From NCBI GenBank assembly GCA_028875855.1, contig JAGWVA010000042.1:1-34334 (forward strand): a stretch of 34,334 bases of DNA. The letters run 5' to 3'. Positions 19,154-28,010 of this stretch are shown in pieces. Position 1 is the first letter of the stretch; every line of letters starts with the position of its first letter. Under the pieces are notes generated by a model. The model had not been told where the DNA came from. It worked only from the letters and a program-made list of their open reading frames with translations, and made no database searches. The stretch comes from Paracoccaceae bacterium. Its GTDB lineage: Bacteria > Pseudomonadota > Alphaproteobacteria > Rhodobacterales > Rhodobacteraceae. The position numbers and the translations under genes were made by a program.

Positions 19154-22100
19154 TTGCCACTCCCCAGTGACATGGCGATGGAATTGCGGCGGCTTTGCCA
19201 AAGTCCGGCCTCGTGCAATCGGAGAAATACATCGCGCATGTGCTCCAAGGCCTCGGGATTTTCACGGTCGAGGAACTCCATCAGGTCCGCGCGGCCCAGC
19301 GTTGCTTCGTGGTATGCGTCGAACAAATGAGGCGGCACGACACCTGCCAGATGGGCGAAAGCGGCCATATGATCCAGCGTTGCCGCGATCTCTGCGCCGC
19401 CCCGGAAGCCATGTGCCATCATAGCGTTCGCCCAGTCGGAATTTGTTGCCCGGGCGCGTACAACGCGGGCGATTTCCTCGGTCAGACTGCGTGCTTGCGG
19501 CTTGTCTGGGCGTGTCGCGTCGAGGTGATAGAGCGCAGGCGTATCTTTACCAAGCCGCGCCATGGCGGCGGCAAAGCCAGCCTCGTGGGCCGCGAAATCC
19601 TCTGCGAGGAGGATATCAGTTTCTGGTAGGTCCTGAGTATGGACGAAGCCGTCGGCGCTAAGCATTCGTGCCTCGAGAGCTGCACGGTCCTCATGGGATT
19701 GGCCGTCGCTGCCAATTGCCCAAGCTGAGGCCGAAAGCCACGCTTCGCCGGCTCGGGCCCTAGCTTCGGTTGAAAAGTCGGATATGTTTGCACCCATACC
19801 AAGTCCATATTGGCCGGGCTTGGGCGCAAAGACGCGGGGCGCGCGGTTGATGTAGGGATTTTCTGTCGGATCTTCGTCGCGGTTCGCCAAAGCTGCTGCG
19901 CCGGCCTCGAATAGTTGGGCGAGACTAGGGAAAACATCACGAAACAGCCCAGAGGCTCGGAGCGTCACGTCGATCCGTGGTCGGCCCAAGAGGGCAAGAG
20001 GGATCACCTCGAAGCCGCAGACGCGGGCAGCTCCCTCGTCCCATTTCGGGGTAAGTCCGGCAAGATGCATCGCCATTGCGAATTCCTCTCCAGCGGTACG
20101 CATCGTCGCTGATCCCCACAGGTCGACCACAAGACTGCGCGGCCAATCGCCGTGATCCTGCAAGTGGCGACGGATCAATGCCTCAGCCAATTTTACACCT
20201 TGGGCGTGGGCAGCGCGCGTCGGTACGGAACGAGGGTCCGTAGTGAATAGGTTACGCCCAGTGGGCAACACGTCAGACCGCCCCCGTGCGGGCGAGCCAG
20301 ATGGCCCCCCAGGAATGCGTTGGCCATCGAGTGCGGCCAGAAGTCCCGCGCGTTCAGCCGGGCCTTGATCGCCGCGACCGAAGATATGCAGCCCTTCGCC
20401 AAAGCGGCTTTCTTTCAGATCACAAACAAATCTGTCGATCCGGGTGATCGCCTCGGTCGGGGAAGCGTCCTGCGGCAGAGCAAGATCCTCTTCGAGACCT
20501 GCAGCGCGAGCCTCATCGCGGATCGCAGTAATGAGGCGCCCCCGCCGCGCAGGGTCGAGGCCATCAGCCGTGGAGTATTCATCCAGCAGGCTTTCAAGAC
20601 GCGCAAAGCCCTCGGGCAGCGCGGCCGCGATGAGCGGCGGCGGCACATGGCCGATCGTCACTGCGCCGATCCGACGTTTTGCCTGTGCGGCCTCACCCGG
20701 GTCGTTCACGATAAAGGGGTAGATAGTCGGTAAGTGGGCCGAGAGTGCTTCGGGCCAGCAGGTGTCAGAAAGAGCGACGGACTTGCCCGGAAGCCATTCA
20801 AGCGTGCCGTGTGCGCCCATGTGGATCAGGGCATGAACGCGTTGTGCCTGAAGCCACAGGTAGAAGGCTACATATGCATGGCGCGGCGTTGCGGTGAGGT
20901 CATGGTAATCGGCATCCCTCTCAGCCGGGCGACCGCGCTCTGGTTGAAGTGCAACTAACACTCGCCCCACGCGGAATGCCGCGAACTTGAAGGCGCCATC
21001 GGAGATTGCGGGATCATCTTCGGGCGCGCCCCAGGTGGCCGACAGAGTCTGTTGCAGAGTCTGCGGTAGAGCAGCCAAGGCAGCGCCATAGTCGGCAACT
21101 GGCCATGTCAGGGTCTCTTTTCTTAGGAGATCGCCCAGTCCCTCGAGTGGTGTGACGGCATAGCCGGCCTCTGCGAGGTCCGTTAGAAGTGCCTCGGTCG
21201 ATGCAAGCGCATCGAGGCCGACGGCATGGGCCATCTGATGTGCCCTTCCTGGATAGGTAGATAGCACGATGGCTAGATCGCGACATTCTCGTGGAGTTTC
21301 TGCGAGACGGTGCCAGGATTGGACCTTGGATACCGAGGCCGCGATCCTGTCCGCGTCCGCGCGGTGGCAGAAGCGCGAGAACTGTAGTTCGGGATCGCGG
21401 CTCCCAGGAGACTTGAAGCTGACGACGCCTGCGAAAAGTCGCCCGTCTACTTCTGGCAATACCACATGCATCGCTAGGTCGGCCGGGGACAGGCCGCGTT
21501 CGGACTTGGCCCAATCCCGCTTACGCGCCGTGGACAGAGCAACCTGAAATACTGGTACGCCCGGCGAGTCGAGGGGGGAGTGTCCGTCTTTGCTCTGGGC
21601 AGAGAACGCCGTGGCGTTTAAAATTGCCACCGGCGGATGTTCTGCAAAATGTTGAGTGATCCAGCGTGCGGCCGAGGGCGTCTTGAGCGATGGCGCGAAA
21701 ATACCGTATGCAGAAAAGCCGGCCTGTGCCAGTGCTGCAATCAGGGCATCGACTGGGCCCATGTCGGCAGCCGTCAGGTAGGATCGATAGAAGGTGACGG
21801 CTACCTGCGGGCCGTCCGCCGGCGGGTTTAATATCACACCGGCACCGGGCAGGTAGAGCCCTGTGTCTGGCAGCATCTTAGCCCCCGCGACCGGGCCTGC
21901 ATAAAGCCCTGCTGCGAGCGAAAGCTGTGCTAGAGCTGCCTGCGCTGCGACAGCGCCCCCCGCATCACAGAGCGCAGATAATCGTCTGAGGGTCGACACG
22001 GGCAGAGTGGACATGGCATCGAGTGCCAGGTCATCGCGCCCGTCAGCGGGCAGGATCGCAACGGCAATACCCCGCCGCTGTGCCAGATCGCGGAGGCTCG

Positions 22101-22401
22101 TTAGTCCGTAAGACCAATACGCCTCTCCTCCGATCAGGCGAACGAGTACTGCCTTGGCTTCCGTCAATGTCCTTTCAACATAGGCATCGACGGATAAAGG
22201 ATGGCGCAGCCCGACAAGGTTTGCCAGCCGCAAAGATGGCAGCGGATAGCCACTCTCCTTGGCACGATGCCATCCTGCCGCGAAGGCGCCGAGGTCACTG
22301 TCGGAAAAAGAAAGCACCACCAGATCTGCCGGGTCTTGGCCGGGATCAAAGGGGGCATCCGTCTCTTCCAGACCGTGACTTTCGCGGAAGATGACATGCA
22401 T
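19150..22401 (-). CDS. cobN: Aerobic cobaltochelatase large subunit CobN
   Basis: CobN is the large catalytic subunit of the ATP-dependent, three-component cobaltochelatase that inserts Co2+ into hydrogenobyrinic acid a,c-diamide. The 1083-residue protein starts MHVIFRESHGLEE, characteristic of CobN. It contains ALIHMGAHGTLEWLPGK, the conserved CobN/BchH histidine region, and PYINRAPRVFAPKPGQYG further on. It is somewhat shorter than the 1250-odd residues of some homologues. The partners CobS and CobT (AAA+ and VWA subunits) are not in the window. It lies six bases after cobW and overlaps cobG by four. Confidence 0.96.
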   Translation of the reverse strand: MHVIFRESHGLEETDAPFDPGQDPADLVVLSFSDSDLGAFAAGWHRAKESGYPLPSLRLANLVGLRHPLSVDAYVERTLTEAKAVLVRLIGGEAYWSYGLTSLRDLAQRRGIAVAILPADGRDDLALDAMSTLPVSTLRRLSALCDAGGAVAAQAALAQLSLAAGLYAGPVAGAKMLPDTGLYLPGAGVILNPPADGPQVAVTFYRSYLTAADMGPVDALIAALAQAGFSAYGIFAPSLKTPSAARWITQHFAEHPPVAILNATAFSAQSKDGHSPLDSPGVPVFQVALSTARKRDWAKSERGLSPADLAMHVVLPEVDGRLFAGVVSFKSPGSRDPELQFSRFCHRADADRIAASVSKVQSWHRLAETPRECRDLAIVLSTYPGRAHQMAHAVGLDALASTEALLTDLAEAGYAVTPLEGLGDLLRKETLTWPVADYGAALAALPQTLQQTLSATWGAPEDDPAISDGAFKFAAFRVGRVLVALQPERGRPAERDADYHDLTATPRHAYVAFYLWLQAQRVHALIHMGAHGTLEWLPGKSVALSDTCWPEALSAHLPTIYPFIVNDPGEAAQAKRRIGAVTIGHVPPPLIAAALPEGFARLESLLDEYSTADGLDPARRGRLITAIRDEARAAGLEEDLALPQDASPTEAITRIDRFVCDLKESRFGEGLHIFGRGDQGPAERAGLLAALDGQRIPGGPSGSPARGRSDVLPTGRNLFTTDPRSVPTRAAHAQGVKLAEALIRRHLQDHGDWPRSLVVDLWGSATMRTAGEEFAMAMHLAGLTPKWDEGAARVCGFEVIPLALLGRPRIDVTLRASGLFRDVFPSLAQLFEAGAAALANRDEDPTENPYINRAPRVFAPKPGQYGLGMGANISDFSTEARARAGEAWLSASAWAIGSDGQSHEDRAALEARMLSADGFVHTQDLPETDILLAEDFAAHEAGFAAAMARLGKDTPALYHLDATRPDKPQARSLTEEIARVVRARATNSDWANAMMAHGFRGGAEIAATLDHMAAFAHLAGVVPPHLFDAYHEATLGRADLMEFLDRENPEALEHMRDVFLRLHEAGLWQSRRNSIAMSLGSGK

Positions 22402-22407
22402 CGCAGA

Positions 22408-23442
22408 TCAGGCCCCCAACACCGCGCGGATGCGCGCTGCGTCCACGTGGCCCGTTTCGGCGATGACCACTAGATGCGACCGGCGAGGAGCTCCATCCCA
22501 GGGACGGTCGAACTGGCAGCGCACCCGTGCGCCTACTGCCTGTACAAGGAGCCGCATCGGTTTGCCGACAATTGCCACATAGCCTTTGACACGCAGGATA
22601 TTCAATTCCCGCGCCAATGTCTCGATGGCTGTAACTAGTACCCCCTGATCCGCGATCTCAGGTAGGTCCACAACGATCGTGTCGAAATCGTCATGTTCGT
22701 GATCATCCAACCCGTCGTGATGCGACGGCCGCTGTGCGAGGTCGTCTTCTGCCGCAGCATTGAGGCCAAGGATCACCGATGGGTCGATCGCGCCTTCGGT
22801 CACCGCAAGGATCGGGAGCCGGCGTGGCGCCTCTGCTTCGATTACCGCGCGGGCTGCAGCTATGCCGTCCTCTCCAACGAGGTCGGCCTTGGTTAGGAGG
22901 ATGAGGTCGGCGCAGGAAATCTGGTCCTCGAAGACTTCCGATAACGGCGTTTCATGGTCGAGGCTGTCATCTGCAGCTCTCTGGGCCTCTACCGCGGAAA
23001 GATCCGGAGCGAAGCGACCCGCTGCTACGGCTTCCGCATCTGCGAGCGCGATGACGCCATCTACAGTTATGCTTGAACGAATTGCTGGCCAGTCGAAAGC
23101 CTTGAGCAACGGCTTGGGAAGTGCAAGGCCTGAGGTCTCGATAATAATGTGGTCCGGGCGCTGTGGCAGCGCCATCAGTGCTTCCATCGTCGGGATGAAT
23201 TCGTCCGCGACGGTACAACAGATACAGCCATTGGCCAGTTCTACGATATTCTCTTCAGGGCAGTTCTCATCTGCACAGGAGCGCAGGATTTCGCCATCGA
23301 CACCGACGGTACCAAATTCGTTAACCAGCACAGCAAGACGTCGACCGCCCGCGTTCTGCATCAGATGTCGGATTAGCGTTGTCTTCCCCGAACCGAGGAA
23401 ACCGGTGACAACCGTGACGGGCACTTTGGTGAGGTCGCTCAT
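22408..23442 (-). CDS. cobW: CobW, G3E-family GTPase, putative cobalt chaperone
   Basis: The 344-residue G3E P-loop GTPase has GFLGSGKTT at residues 14-22, the family's GCICC metal-binding motif at 72-76, ETSGLALP after it, and TKAD as the base-recognition motif. A histidine/aspartate-rich stretch (HHDGLDDHEHDD) in the middle is likely an additional metal-binding segment. CobW proteins are believed to deliver Co2+ to the cobaltochelatase, which fits its place directly before cobN. The ATG at 23442 has AGGAG eight bases upstream and overlaps the DUF1636 stop. Confidence 0.95.
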   Translation of the reverse strand: MSDLTKVPVTVVTGFLGSGKTTLIRHLMQNAGGRRLAVLVNEFGTVGVDGEILRSCADENCPEENIVELANGCICCTVADEFIPTMEALMALPQRPDHIIIETSGLALPKPLLKAFDWPAIRSSITVDGVIALADAEAVAAGRFAPDLSAVEAQRAADDSLDHETPLSEVFEDQISCADLILLTKADLVGEDGIAAARAVIEAEAPRRLPILAVTEGAIDPSVILGLNAAAEDDLAQRPSHHDGLDDHEHDDFDTIVVDLPEIADQGVLVTAIETLARELNILRVKGYVAIVGKPMRLLVQAVGARVRCQFDRPWDGAPRRSHLVVIAETGHVDAARIRAVLGA

Positions 23443-23801
23443 AATTGAGACTCCTGCGGGGGAATGCGGGCAATGGATTGCTTGCGGAAGATGAGTGGGC
23501 GCTCGCGCCAAGGTACGAGGCCATCTGAACTGCGAGCGTAGGCTGCTGCGCCGGCGAGGATTTCCAGAGCGTCCTCGTGTGTCATACGACCATAAACATA
23601 TGACCAGGATCCGGGCGCAGAGAGAGCCACGGCTGCGCCGCTGTTGCAGGCGGAGAGACACTGCACCGGCACGATTCGGACATTCTCGGGGCAGGGAGCA
23701 GCGACAAGAGCTGCATGAAGCCGCTCACCTGGGCACGGAACGCCGGCCTCGGGATCCTGACCGGCTCGACAGGTGATGCAGACGTGTAGCGTAGTTTTCA
23801 T
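23439..23801 (-). CDS. DUF1636 family cysteine-rich protein, first gene of the cob operon
   Basis: The 120-residue protein has cysteines at 8, 11, 23, 37, 48 and 52. The CxxC near the start (CITC) and the later CLSAC give a C-x2-C...C-x3-C pattern like thioredoxin-fold 2Fe-2S proteins. I recognise it as a DUF1636 protein, a family often next to cobW; its biochemical role is not established. The ATG at 23801 is preceded by GAGGA within a hairpin. The B12 riboswitch lies just upstream, and the stop overlaps cobW (ATGA), so it is co-regulated with cobalt insertion. A metal- or redox-carrier role is a guess. Confidence 0.8.
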   Translation of the reverse strand: MKTTLHVCITCRAGQDPEAGVPCPGERLHAALVAAPCPENVRIVPVQCLSACNSGAAVALSAPGSWSYVYGRMTHEDALEILAGAAAYARSSDGLVPWRERPLIFRKQSIARIPPQESQL

Positions 23802-23834
23802 TCCGTCCTCTGTTCCCGGACGGGGAAGGACGGA
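23802..23834 (-). promoter_or_regulatory. Ribosome-binding-site hairpin ahead of DUF1636
   Basis: TCCGTCCT at 23802-23809 is perfectly complementary to AGGACGGA at 23827-23834, and TTCCC/GGGAA extend the stem around a five-base loop with a small bulge. On the minus strand the 3' arm contains the GAGGA ribosome binding site directly before the ATG, so folding would block translation. It is a strong candidate for the riboswitch's expression platform. Confidence 0.6.
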
Positions 23835-23903
23835 CGATGCGCGCCTGTGCATGGCCGCGCACACGTCGGTCACGGCACACCCCGGCCGCCCGTTTAGTCT
23901 CGA

Positions 23904-24085
23904 CGCTGGCAGGTCTCCCGGCTTACGGATATGGGCATTTGCCCTGCGGCGGCCCGCCTTCCCAGCATGATGCCAGTGGCAATCGGCAACCTCTCCGGTC
24001 ACGGTCGCGGGGGCGGCTGCGCTTTGAGGATTTTGGCACCCCTTGTCGCATTCCCTTTTGGCCTGTCGTATATCAGGCACCAGCG
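23904..24085 (-). promoter_or_regulatory. Cobalamin (B12) riboswitch upstream of DUF1636-cobW-cobN operon
   Basis: On the minus strand the element shows AAAAGGGAATGCG, CAGCCGCCCCCGCGAC, GCCACTGGCA, GGGAAGGCGGG and the B12-box AGCCGGGAGACCTGCC. CGCTGG and CCAGCG form a likely closing helix. It would shut off DUF1636, cobW, cobN, cobG, cobH, cobI and cobJ when adenosylcobalamin is plentiful. Confidence 0.95.
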
Positions 24086-24103
24086 CTGCTTCACCTGAAG
24101 CAG
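24086..24103. promoter_or_regulatory. 18-bp perfect inverted repeat between cobO and the riboswitch
   Basis: CTGCTTCA and TGAAGCAG are perfect 8-base arms around a two-base spacer (CC). It lies between the riboswitch's 5' end and a minus-strand TTGACA (24121-24116), at about the -10 position, and 35 bases before cobO. It could be an operator for both divergent transcripts or a hairpin at the 5' end of one of them. Confidence 0.45.
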
Positions 24104-24115
24104 GATAGCTTGCAT

Positions 24116-24121
24116 TGTCAA
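24116..24121 (-). promoter_or_regulatory. Candidate -35 element of the riboswitch-DUF1636 operon
   Basis: A perfect TTGACA on the minus strand lies about 35 bases upstream of the riboswitch. The 17-base-spaced -10 (TCAGGT) is poor and sits inside the 18-bp palindrome, suggesting an activated or otherwise regulated promoter. Confidence 0.35.
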
Positions 24122-24138
24122 GAACGAGGAGCGACGTC

Positions 24139-24756
24139 ATGTCCGACAAACCCGTCACCGATGAGCGCCACACCGCGAAGATGGCCAAGAAGAAGGCCGC
24201 TCGCGACAAGATCATGGCGGGCAAGACGGTAGAGAAAGGCCTGATTATAGTTCATACCGGGGCGGGCAAAGGCAAGTCATCGTCAGGTTTCGGAATGATC
24301 CTGCGTTGTGTGGCACACGGCATGCCCTGCGCCGTTGTGCAGTTCATAAAGGGCGCCTGGGATACGGGCGAGCGGCGTCTTCTGACAACCCATTTTGGTG
24401 AGCTATGCCAGTTCCACGCAATGGGTGAAGGTTTCACGTGGGAAACGCAGGACCGTGCTCGGGACATCTCCGCGGCTCGGGCGGGTTGGGAGAAGGCGAA
24501 AGAGCTGATCCGTGATCCAAAAATCCGCATGGTCCTTTTGGACGAGATCAACATCGCGTTGCGCTACGAGTATCTTCCTCTCGACGAAGTGTTGGGATTT
24601 CTGCAGTCTGAAAAGCCAGATATGACGCATGTCGTGCTGACGGGACGAAATGCGGCAGAGGGCTTGATCGAAATGGCTGACTTGGTAACCGAGATGACCC
24701 TAGTGAAGCATCCTTTCCGCTCCGGCATCAAGGCGCAAGTCGGGGTGGAGTTTTAG
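24139..24756 (+). CDS. cobO: Cob(I)yrinic acid a,c-diamide adenosyltransferase CobO
   Basis: CobO attaches the adenosyl group to cobalt of the corrinoid. The 205-residue protein has a P-loop GAGKGKSS (residues 41-48), VVQFIKGAW and a LLDEINIAL segment, and ends with VKHPFRSGIKAQVGVEF, typical of the CobA/CobO/BtuR family. The ATG at 24139 follows GAGGAG; an upstream TTG is disregarded. It is divergent from the riboswitch operon, with which it shares a short promoter region, and precedes cobQ by about 200 bases. No riboswitch is seen on its own strand. Confidence 0.95.
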   Translation: MSDKPVTDERHTAKMAKKKAARDKIMAGKTVEKGLIIVHTGAGKGKSSSGFGMILRCVAHGMPCAVVQFIKGAWDTGERRLLTTHFGELCQFHAMGEGFTWETQDRARDISAARAGWEKAKELIRDPKIRMVLLDEINIALRYEYLPLDEVLGFLQSEKPDMTHVVLTGRNAAEGLIEMADLVTEMTLVKHPFRSGIKAQVGVEF

Positions 24757-24953
24757 GTGGCTGCCGCTCGCTGCTTCGCCGCACCTACCGAGGCCCTTTG
24801 TCAGGATGGAAGAAACGCCATGTCCACTTTGCCTAGCTTTGGTTTTTTGGCTTTACCGCTACAAGTATCGATAAAGGCCAAAGGTCAGAAAGCAGTATCT
24901 TTATGGCCCAGCCTAACGCTTGCGTTGCACCACTTGGCCTTAGCGGGGGGCTT

Positions 24954-26399
24954 ATGCCAGCACTCATGATCCAAGGTGCAGGCTCAAACGTCGGCAAATC
25001 TATGCTGGTCGCTGGGCTTTGCCGAGCTGCGCGGATGCGAGGGTTGAAGGTCGCCCCTTTCAAGCCGCAGAACATGTCGAACAACGCTGCTGTCACCGCC
25101 GACGGCGGAGAAATCGGTCGCGCGCAGGCCCTCCAAGCCCGTGCGGCCGGTCTCGAACCAATGGTGGACATGAACCCTGTCCTGCTCAAGCCCGAGACAG
25201 ACGTCGGTGCGCAAGTCGTTGTTCACGGGCGGCGTATAGCTACGGTGAAAGCCCGGGAATACGCGGCAATGAAGCCGCAGCTGATGTCGCCGGTCTTGGA
25301 GTCATTTCGACGATTGGAGGCGGCGCAAGACCTCATAATTGTAGAGGGGGCGGGAAGTCCGGCTGAAGTCAACCTCCGCTCAGGCGATATTGCCAATATG
25401 GGGTTTGCTCGCGCCGCCGATGTGCCAGTCTTGCTCGTCGGAGATATAGACCGGGGCGGGGTCATCGCACAGATCGTGGGAACACAAGCCGTGCTTGACC
25501 CCGCTGACGCCGAGATGGTCGGTGGTTTTTTGATAAACAAGTTTCGCGGTGATCCACGGCTTTTTGATGACGGATACCGTCTGATCGAGGAGCGGACAGG
25601 TTGGCGCGGGTATGGTGTCCTCCCATGGTTTGCAAGCGCCTCTCGGTTGCCGGCCGAAGATGCTCTAGACCTTGGCCGCGCGCGAACTGACGGGCCATAC
25701 CGCGTGGTCTGCCTTGTGTTTTCCCGGATCGCAAATTTCGATGATCTCGACCCGCTCGCCGCCGAACCAGGTGTAAGCGTCACCATGCTTCGGGCGGGCG
25801 AGGCGCTGCCCGGTGATGCTGACCTGGTTATACTTCCGGGTAGCAAGTCGACCCGCGGCGATCTTGCCTTTATGCGCGCCCAGGGATGGGACGTCGACCT
25901 TGAGGCCCACCGTCGACGTGGTGGAGCAGTCCTTGGGATTTGTGGCGGATTTCAGATGCTGGGAAGGAGGATTGACGATCCGGAGGGCATCGAAGGACCA
26001 GCGGGAAGCAGCACCGGCCTTGGATTGCTCAATATCGAAACCGTCATGGGAGGGGACAAAACGCTAACGCGCGTCTCGGCCCGTCACGTTGGCACAGGAG
26101 CGATATTTGATGGCTATGAAATCCACATAGGTCGCAGTCGGGGCGACGATTGCGCACGCCCATTCGCGCATGTCGCGGGGCAACCAGAGGGTGCTACATC
26201 CGCTGACGGCAGAGTGATGGGAAGTTATCTTCATGGTATGTTCTCCGCAGATGAATTCCGCCGTGCTTTTCTTGAGGGACTTGGCGCTCAAAGCTCCGGC
26301 CTTGATTATCGAGCGGGCCTGGAGGCCACACTCGACGATCTTGCAGCGCATCTGCGGTCGCATCTGGATCTTGATGGAATCTTTAAGCTTGCCCGTTGA
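24954..26399 (+). CDS. cobQ: Adenosylcobyric acid synthase CobQ
   Basis: CobQ amidates the b, d, e and g side chains of adenosylcobyrinic a,c-diamide, using glutamine and ATP. The 481-residue protein starts [16 protein letters not shown], a P-loop-like dethiobiotin synthetase-type domain with [11 protein letters not shown]. It ends with a class I glutamine amidotransferase domain, nucleophile Cys330 in [10 protein letters not shown], followed by GSYLHGMF. The start at 24954 matches where homologues begin; an ATG at 24903 would add 17 residues, and neither has a strong ribosome binding site. It is convergent with the CobC-BluB gene 14 bases away. Confidence 0.94.
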   Translation: MPALMIQGAGSNVGKSMLVAGLCRAARMRGLKVAPFKPQNMSNNAAVTADGGEIGRAQALQARAAGLEPMVDMNPVLLKPETDVGAQVVVHGRRIATVKAREYAAMKPQLMSPVLESFRRLEAAQDLIIVEGAGSPAEVNLRSGDIANMGFARAADVPVLLVGDIDRGGVIAQIVGTQAVLDPADAEMVGGFLINKFRGDPRLFDDGYRLIEERTGWRGYGVLPWFASASRLPAEDALDLGRARTDGPYRVVCLVFSRIANFDDLDPLAAEPGVSVTMLRAGEALPGDADLVILPGSKSTRGDLAFMRAQGWDVDLEAHRRRGGAVLGICGGFQMLGRRIDDPEGIEGPAGSSTGLGLLNIETVMGGDKTLTRVSARHVGTGAIFDGYEIHIGRSRGDDCARPFAHVAGQPEGATSADGRVMGSYLHGMFSADEFRRAFLEGLGAQSSGLDYRAGLEATLDDLAAHLRSHLDLDGIFKLAR

Positions 26400-26413
26400 G
26401 AAGGGCGCGGCGA

Positions 26414-28003
26414 TCAGCGGATCTCCCACTCGGTCATGACGTTTTGCTGCCAGCCATTCCGGTGCAAGAGCGGAGTGTCGTCACTAAAGGCTGGCCAGCC
26501 TAGACAGAGGTATGCTGCGAATTCCCAGCCTTTCGGAACCTCGAACAGCGCCTCCATCCGGCCGGGCTCGACAATTGAAACCATTCCTAGCCCAAGATTT
26601 TCTGCTCGCGCCGCCAGCCAGAGCGTATGGATGGCCATCGCCGTCGACTGTCTTAGCGTCTCCGGCATAGTCTGGCGGCCGAGGCCATGGCCCTCTTCCG
26701 GATCGGTAACGGTGAAGACCGCGAACTGTACCGGCGCGGATTCAAGGCCGGCGAGTTTGAGCTTTGTATAGGTTTGCGCCTGTTCGCCGGAATAGAGCGT
26801 CGCCGCCGCCCCGTTGCAGCGCGCAAATTCGACGCGGACAGCTGAGCGCAGCCCTGCATCTTCTACTCGTATTATCCTCCAGGGTCGTGCATTCCCGACC
26901 GACGGCGCGCTGTCTATCGAGGCGCGAAGGCGCCGGAGCACTTCCTCAGGAACAGGGTCGCGCCGAAAATGTCGCACATCGCGGCGCCAGTGGAGAAGGC
27001 GCGATAGTACTTCCGCTTCTTCGGTGCTGAAAGTCGTTGGACCCGCGAGTGCCGCTTCCAGGCGCTGCCATTCGTTTTCATTTCCTGGTAAGCCGAGGCG
27101 TAGCCAGTCCGGTCTTGCCGGAAAAGTTCGCGACCAGATCTTGTGGCGAGCGAGTCGCGCTTGAGCGGCCGCGCCCTCTGGCGTGCGATACAGGCGGAAA
27201 AGACTTGTACCACCGATCATTTCCCAGCCTCCACGAGCAATCAAGGTGTCGAGCCGAAGGGCATCCCTAGCGAGGCGCTGGCGTGTAGTCTCGGCCCATG
27301 CAGTGTCAAGCAGCGCACGCCGCCCGATCTCCAATGCCGGGCCCGAGACGGCCCAGGGTCCAGCGCGCTCTGCCATTGCAGAGATATCGCCAACGGGACC
27401 TAAAGCAAAACCAAGCCGAACTCCGGCGAGACCCCAGAACTTGCCGAAGGATCGCAGCACAATCAACCCGGGGCGGCCGCAGTCGGCAGCGAGCGAAAGC
27501 GCCGGATCTGGGTCGCCGAAGCTCTCATCAACGATCAGTCGTCCGACCTGCGGCAAGAGCGTGAGGAGTGCCTCAGGCCTCGTTCGTCGACCATCGGGGT
27601 TGTTTGGATTAACTACGACTGCGAGATCGGCTCCGGCGAGCTCATCAAGCTGCGCGACCTCTTCCACCACCCACCCTGCCGCGCGAAGGGCAGCAGCATG
27701 TTCGTTATATGTTGGCGCGAGGACACGCGCGCGCCCAGTTGGCGCGACATACGGAATGAGCTGTATCGCTGCCTGCGCGCCTGCGAGCGCAACCATCGGT
27801 GCCTCTGTGGCCCAAGCGAAGCGCGCGGCTTCGATCAGCTCTTCTAAGGCCCGTTTCGTAGGGAGAGCGGTCCATGACTCTGATGGCATAGGGGGCACTG
27901 GCCATGGCTGCCGGTTGATGCCAGTCGAAAGGTCAATCCAATCTGCGGCCTTGCCTCCGAACCCTGCGATTGCCTCATCCAGATTGCCGCCGTGATCGCG
28001 CAT
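26414..28003 (-). CDS. cobC-bluB: Fused CobC (threonine-phosphate decarboxylase-like) and BluB (5,6-dimethylbenzimidazole synthase)
   Basis: This 529-residue protein joins two cobalamin enzymes in one open frame. Residues 1 to about 322 form a class I/II PLP aminotransferase fold of the CobC/CobD type: VVNPNNPDG at 130-138, DESFGDPD, and the PLP lysine Lys188 in SFGKFWGLAGVRLG. It probably supplies the aminopropanol phosphate arm. Residues from about 324 form a BluB flavin-destructase: RRDVRHFRR with the presumed catalytic Asp342, APSVGNARPWR, and GLGMVSI with Ser476, and a GWEFAAYLCLGWP segment. There is almost no linker. The ATG at 28003 has GAGG five bases upstream and lies seven bases after the cobD stop. 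No frameshift is suggested; the frame is clean throughout. Confidence 0.92.
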   Translation of the reverse strand: MRDHGGNLDEAIAGFGGKAADWIDLSTGINRQPWPVPPMPSESWTALPTKRALEELIEAARFAWATEAPMVALAGAQAAIQLIPYVAPTGRARVLAPTYNEHAAALRAAGWVVEEVAQLDELAGADLAVVVNPNNPDGRRTRPEALLTLLPQVGRLIVDESFGDPDPALSLAADCGRPGLIVLRSFGKFWGLAGVRLGFALGPVGDISAMAERAGPWAVSGPALEIGRRALLDTAWAETTRQRLARDALRLDTLIARGGWEMIGGTSLFRLYRTPEGAAAQARLARHKIWSRTFPARPDWLRLGLPGNENEWQRLEAALAGPTTFSTEEAEVLSRLLHWRRDVRHFRRDPVPEEVLRRLRASIDSAPSVGNARPWRIIRVEDAGLRSAVRVEFARCNGAAATLYSGEQAQTYTKLKLAGLESAPVQFAVFTVTDPEEGHGLGRQTMPETLRQSTAMAIHTLWLAARAENLGLGMVSIVEPGRMEALFEVPKGWEFAAYLCLGWPAFSDDTPLLHRNGWQQNVMTEWEIR

Positions 28004-28010
28004 CTTTTCC

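Noticed and set aside
23802-24224. Extension of the DUF1636 frame upstream to 24224 on the minus strand
   Set aside because: It would run through the whole cobalamin riboswitch; a good start at 23801 with a ribosome binding site explains the gene.
24757-24953. Imperfect stem (TTTGGCTTTA against TAAAGGCCAAA) between cobO and cobQ as a terminator
   Set aside because: No T-run follows on either strand and the loop is long; it may be chance.
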